Shown here: in pieces, positions 15,043-18,557 of the stretch
Layout: each line of letters starts with the position of its first letter
How positions within the stretch are numbered: position 1 is the stretch's first letter
Origin: Actinomycetes bacterium
GTDB lineage: Bacteria; Actinomycetota; Acidimicrobiia; Acidimicrobiales; RAAP-2
Assembly (NCBI GenBank): GCA_021807965.1
Contig: JAKBCI010000004.1
Coordinates: 1 to 18,557, forward strand
Direction: 5' to 3'
Length of the DNA stretch: 18,557 nucleotides
Notes under the pieces: generated by a model
Database searches by the model: none
The model's input: the letters and a program-made list of their open reading frames with translations, nothing else
Told to the model about the DNA's origin: nothing
Position numbers and translations under genes: made by a program

Positions 15043-15908
15043 CGCAATGCTCCTTGGCTGGCCGGGGCGGCCGACGTGGTTGGGTAGAAGGCGTTGGGAA
15101 AGCCGACGCGGCCGGCCACACCGGGTAGGGCCGCGGCGGTCGACGGACTAAGGGCAATGAGCTGTGGCGCGCCAGCTTGCAAGAGGGCCTGCACCGCGAG
15201 CAGAACGGCCACGTGCTGCGACTCGACGCCCATGATGCTCGCGAGCAGCGCGCGGTTCGACCTGGACGCCACGAGCACCGTGTCGCGCACGTACGTCTCG
15301 GCGGCGATGTTTTCCAACTCGAGGGCGAGACCCACGACGCCGAGCGCGCCGGCCGTCGCCGAGGCGCCCTGCAGGCTGGCGACCGCGCGATTCACCACCG
15401 GCACGAACGCGGGATCGGGCTTGCCCTGCGCCCGCGCGTGCAGGTTGAAGAGTGCGGCGTTGAACGCCGCAGCGTGCTCACGGTGCTGGCCCATCGTTAC
15501 GCGCGCGAAGGTCTTGATGACCGGGTTGGCCGACGACCCTCCGATGTAGGGCAGCGTCAGCGCGGTCTCGTAGGTCATGACGGCGAGGTTTTCGATTGAC
15601 GCCGCCGTCTGGAGGACTTGCACGTCGCGGCTGCTCGCCGCCGCCGCCGAGTTCGCCAGCACGCCCGCGAGAACGGCCCCACCGGCGGCGCCGAGGAGGG
15701 TGGCTCCGGCGAGACTGGCGGACACCGCTCGTTGGTGTTCGTCGTGGAACGTCGCGTTCGCCAGGCCGTCGTCGTTGGTGCCTTCGCCGTCGGCGTGGTG
15801 CAGCTCGACGAGTTCATCGAGGGCTTCACGGGTCGGGCGCAGGGCGTCGGCCTGTAGATCTTGAGACTCCTCGAGCAGCTCCGCGAGCGCCCCGGGATCG
15901 ATGGTCAT
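15039..15908 (-). CDS. Ferritin-like protein without a twin-arginine motif (paralogue of the next gene)
   Basis: This 289-aa protein starts at the ATG 15908, which has a strong GAGGAG Shine-Dalgarno; the frame extends to 16010 but those residues look unrelated. An acidic N-region (1-58) is followed by a hydrophobic Ala/Gly-rich stretch (62-92) and a ferritin-like domain with likely ligands E106 (SIENLAVMTYE), H142/H145 (GQHREHAAAF), E199/E204 (LENIAAETY) and E229/H232 (ESQHVAVL). The layout matches the downstream Tat protein but only one arginine (R60) precedes the hydrophobic part, so it may be exported by hitch-hiking with its paralogue or stay inside. It is the first gene of a three-gene operon with the second ferritin-like protein and a cupredoxin. 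Confidence 0.83.
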   Translation of the reverse strand: MTIDPGALAELLEESQDLQADALRPTREALDELVELHHADGEGTNDDGLANATFHDEHQRAVSASLAGATLLGAAGGAVLAGVLANSAAAASSRDVQVLQTAASIENLAVMTYETALTLPYIGGSSANPVIKTFARVTMGQHREHAAAFNAALFNLHARAQGKPDPAFVPVVNRAVASLQGASATAGALGVVGLALELENIAAETYVRDTVLVASRSNRALLASIMGVESQHVAVLLAVQALLQAGAPQLIALSPSTAAALPGVAGRVGFPNAFYPTTSAAPASQGALR

Positions 15909-15952
15909 GGTCGTTCTCCTCGGTTGGTTAGGAGACTCTTCGGTGTCCTCGC

Positions 15953-15971
15953 CGATTCGGATGACGAATCG
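15953..15971. promoter_or_regulatory. Inverted repeat in the divergent ferritin / ECF sigma promoter region
   Basis: CGATTCG at 15953-15959 and CGAATCG at 15965-15971 form a 7-bp inverted repeat with a 5-nt spacer, in the 144 bp between the ferritin-like operon and the sigma factor gene. It has the size and symmetry of a dimeric regulator site and could control either or both directions. No convincing ECF-type -35/-10 pair was found around it. Confidence 0.4.
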
Positions 15972-16052
15972 TGCTCGGTCACGCCGTTCGACCACGTCGG
16001 TACGCTCCAAGAACTGTCATCCGCCGAGACGGCCGTGACGAAGCAGTGAGGT

Positions 16053-16631
16053 ATGGGCGACGACTTCGACGAGACGAGTGACGCGCAGCTGGTGACGTGC
16101 GTGGCGCGTGGCGACGAGGCCGCCCTGGCCGAGGTGTACCGCCGCCACGGGGGTGCGGTCTTCGGCCTGGCGCGACGGGTCACCGGCAGCGTCGCCGAAG
16201 CCGAGGACGTCACCCAAGAGGTGTTCCTGCGCCTATGGAACAAACCGGAGGCGTTCGACCCCGATCGCGGCGCGCTGCGATCGTTCTTGTTGACCCAGTC
16301 CCACGCTCGCGCCGTCGACGCGGTGCGTTCGCGCGCCGCTCGCAGCCGCCGCGAGCGTCGCGACGCGGGTCGCACGCCGCGCGCCGGCTACGACGTCGCT
16401 CGCGAGGCGTGGGATCACGTCCTCGCCGAAGAGGTTCGTCGGGCCCTGTCCGCGCTGCCGGACGACGAACGTCGCGCGATCGAGCTCGCCTACTTCGAAG
16501 GACGCACCTACGTCGAGGTTGCGTCAATGCTGCACGAGCCCGAAGGCACCATCAAGAGTCGTATTCGCAAGGGCATGAGCCGCATGCGCGGCGCGCTCTC
16601 GGCCTCGGGTGTACAAGGATTGGAGCGATGA
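16053..16631 (+). CDS. ECF-family RNA polymerase sigma factor (SigK-like)
   Basis: This 192-aa protein has sigma region 2 over about residues 10-85 (GDEAALAEVYRRHG, EAEDVTQEVFLRLW) and region 4 over about 128-182 (ALSALPDDERRAIELAYFEG, then the helix-turn-helix TYVEVASMLHEPEGTIKSRI). It directs RNA polymerase to a small regulon and should be held inactive by the anti-sigma factor encoded next, whose start overlaps by 4 nt. The RskA-like partner points to the SigK-type group. The divergent ferritin/cupredoxin operon is the obvious candidate target, by position only. The ATG at 16053 lacks a clear Shine-Dalgarno or -10 box. Confidence 0.93.
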   Translation: MGDDFDETSDAQLVTCVARGDEAALAEVYRRHGGAVFGLARRVTGSVAEAEDVTQEVFLRLWNKPEAFDPDRGALRSFLLTQSHARAVDAVRSRAARSRRERRDAGRTPRAGYDVAREAWDHVLAEEVRRALSALPDDERRAIELAYFEGRTYVEVASMLHEPEGTIKSRIRKGMSRMRGALSASGVQGLER

Positions 16632-17359
16632 TGTCGCACGACGATGCCGCCTCCCTGCTCGCCGCCCTCTCGTTGCACGCGGTCGAGCCCGAGGAGGAGG
16701 CGCGGGTTGAGGCTCACGTGCGCACCTGTGCGCGCTGCCAGCTCGAGCTCGACGCGCTGCGCGAAACCGCCGCGGCGCTCGGGACCTCGGTCGAGGCACT
16801 GCCCGACGACCTGTGGTCGACCATTGCCGCGCGGCTGGACGGTCCATCGGTCACCCCCCGCGGCGTGCTCGATGCGCGGCGGGCGTCACGGGGCCGACTC
16901 GCTACCGTGCCCCGGGCGCTCGCCCTCGCCGCCGCGGCCGCGATAGTGGTGCTGGCCGTCGGCCTGGTGAACGCCAACTCGAAGGTGTCGCGGCTCCAGG
17001 GGGCGCTCGCGCTGGCTCGCCAGGGTGTGGTGGCCGAAGCCCTAGCGACGCCGGGACACCGAGTCGTGAACCTGACGGCGGGCGCGGCGCGCGTGGCCGA
17101 GTTCGTTCTCGTGCCGGGTGGACGGGGTTACCTCGTGGCGTCGTCGATGCCGGCGCTGGCGGCGGATCGGACGTACCAGCTCTGGGCGATCGTCAACGGT
17201 TCGCCGATCTCGCTCGGCCTGCTCGGTCCCGCGCCGCGCTCGGTCGCCTTCACCCTCGCCGGCACCTCGGCGACCATCCTCGCGATAACGGTCGAACCGG
17301 CCGGCGGATCGGTTCGGCCCACGAGCTCACCCGTCGCGGACGGACGGATCGCCGCCTGA
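16628..17359 (+). CDS. RskA-like zinc-binding anti-sigma factor, membrane-anchored
   Basis: This 243-aa protein starts in a 4-nt overlap with the sigma gene (two ATGs in a row; GGAG upstream). The N-terminal sigma-binding domain has the ZAS-type motif H30-x3-C34-x2-C37, one membrane helix follows at about 95-114, and the external part has the RskA C-terminal pattern (YQLWAIVNGSPISLGLLG, 184-200, and a late EPAGGS at 223-228). Such proteins hold the sigma factor at the membrane until regulated proteolysis or a redox/metal signal releases it. The frame is open far upstream within the sigma gene, but only the part from 16628 is real. Confidence 0.93.
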   Translation: MMSHDDAASLLAALSLHAVEPEEEARVEAHVRTCARCQLELDALRETAAALGTSVEALPDDLWSTIAARLDGPSVTPRGVLDARRASRGRLATVPRALALAAAAAIVVLAVGLVNANSKVSRLQGALALARQGVVAEALATPGHRVVNLTAGAARVAEFVLVPGGRGYLVASSMPALAADRTYQLWAIVNGSPISLGLLGPAPRSVAFTLAGTSATILAITVEPAGGSVRPTSSPVADGRIAA

Positions 17360-17378
17360 GGCCCGAGCAGCGCGGCCC

Positions 17379-18413
<1,035 letters not shown>

Positions 18414-18557
18414 TCAGTCGGCGCCGTCGCGGCCGACCTGACGCCGTGCCAAGTTGACGCAGTGGTCGCCGAAGCGTTCGTAGAAACGCGCCAGCAGTGA
18501 CACCTCGACCGCGACCGGCAGGGCCATCGAACCCGATACCAGCTCCGCGGTCAGAGC
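18414..18557 (-). CDS. phoU: C-terminal end of a PhoU-like phosphate regulator (5' part outside window)
   Basis: Reading the minus strand from the window edge gives 47 residues ending at a TGA directly next to the asd stop. The segment ARFYERFGDHCVNLARR is the last conserved motif of PhoU proteins (usually RYLERIGDHAVNIA-like), which are helical proteins that signal phosphate status between the Pst transporter and the PhoR/PhoB-type two-component system. Only the C-terminal fifth or so is visible, so completeness cannot be judged. Confidence 0.8.
   Translation of the reverse strand, partial: ALTAELVSGSMALPVAVEVSLLARFYERFGDHCVNLARRQVGRDGAD

Noticed and set aside
15909..16010. A 34-codon N-terminal extension of the first ferritin-like protein
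   Set aside because: The ATG at 15908 has a strong Shine-Dalgarno, and the extension covers the operator-like inverted repeat.
16097..16627. Upstream extension of the anti-sigma frame
   Set aside because: It is a shadow of the sigma factor gene. The recognisable anti-sigma protein begins at 16628 with a 4-nt overlap and a Shine-Dalgarno sequence.

Overview
The window is GC-rich, with dense and mostly short-gapped genes. Several families point to a high-GC actinobacterium: an acyl-CoA carboxylase beta subunit followed by a tiny epsilon-type subunit, an ECF sigma factor with an RskA-like zinc anti-sigma factor, an S/T-linker membrane cyclophilin, and an aspartokinase with an apparent internal beta-subunit start. 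Many genes appear leaderless. I would guess an Acidimicrobiia-like lineage, but that is an inference without any database search.

Region 1 (1-3738) is a redox module. It holds the end of a multi-pass membrane protein, a 732-aa 2x[4Fe-4S] ferredoxin / GltD-like FAD-NAD(P)H oxidoreductase / flavodoxin fusion, and a convergent Rrf2-family Fe-S regulator with an unusual SRPBCC-like C-terminal extension. Region 2 (3739-4142) is mostly non-coding, with one possible small membrane protein and the ccr control region, which carries three 10-bp-phased direct repeats and a TAATCT -10 box.

Region 3 (4143-10528) is an ethylmalonyl-CoA pathway block. On the + strand are crotonyl-CoA carboxylase/reductase (ccr), an ethylmalonyl/methylmalonyl-CoA epimerase, an acyl-CoA carboxylase beta subunit and its epsilon subunit. 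Converging on them from the - strand are ethylmalonyl-CoA mutase (ecm) and 3-hydroxyacyl-CoA dehydrogenase. Together Hbd (acetoacetyl-CoA to 3-hydroxybutyryl-CoA), Ccr (crotonyl-CoA + CO2 to ethylmalonyl-CoA), the epimerase and Ecm (to methylsuccinyl-CoA) make up the first half of acetyl-CoA assimilation by this route. The later steps (methylsuccinyl-CoA dehydrogenase, mesaconyl-CoA hydratase, the lyase), crotonase, thiolase and the carboxylase alpha subunit are not here.

Region 4 (10573-12573) has a divergent S51/cyanophycinase-like protein and two tandem cyclophilins. Region 5 (12632-18413) holds lysC and asd, the first two steps of aspartate-family amino acid synthesis. They are separated by a - strand operon of two ferritin-like proteins and a cupredoxin, with a divergent ECF sigma/anti-sigma pair. 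The window ends in the 3' end of a phoU-like gene.

The most notable features beyond ordinary annotation are a TAnnnT box placed exactly 6 nt before five start codons (leaderless transcription), the phased triple repeat upstream of ccr, the two fusion proteins of region 1, an alternative specificity residue in the carboxylase beta subunit, and two long perfect hairpins inside coding sequence. No tRNA, rRNA, CRISPR array, insertion sequence or phage gene was recognised.
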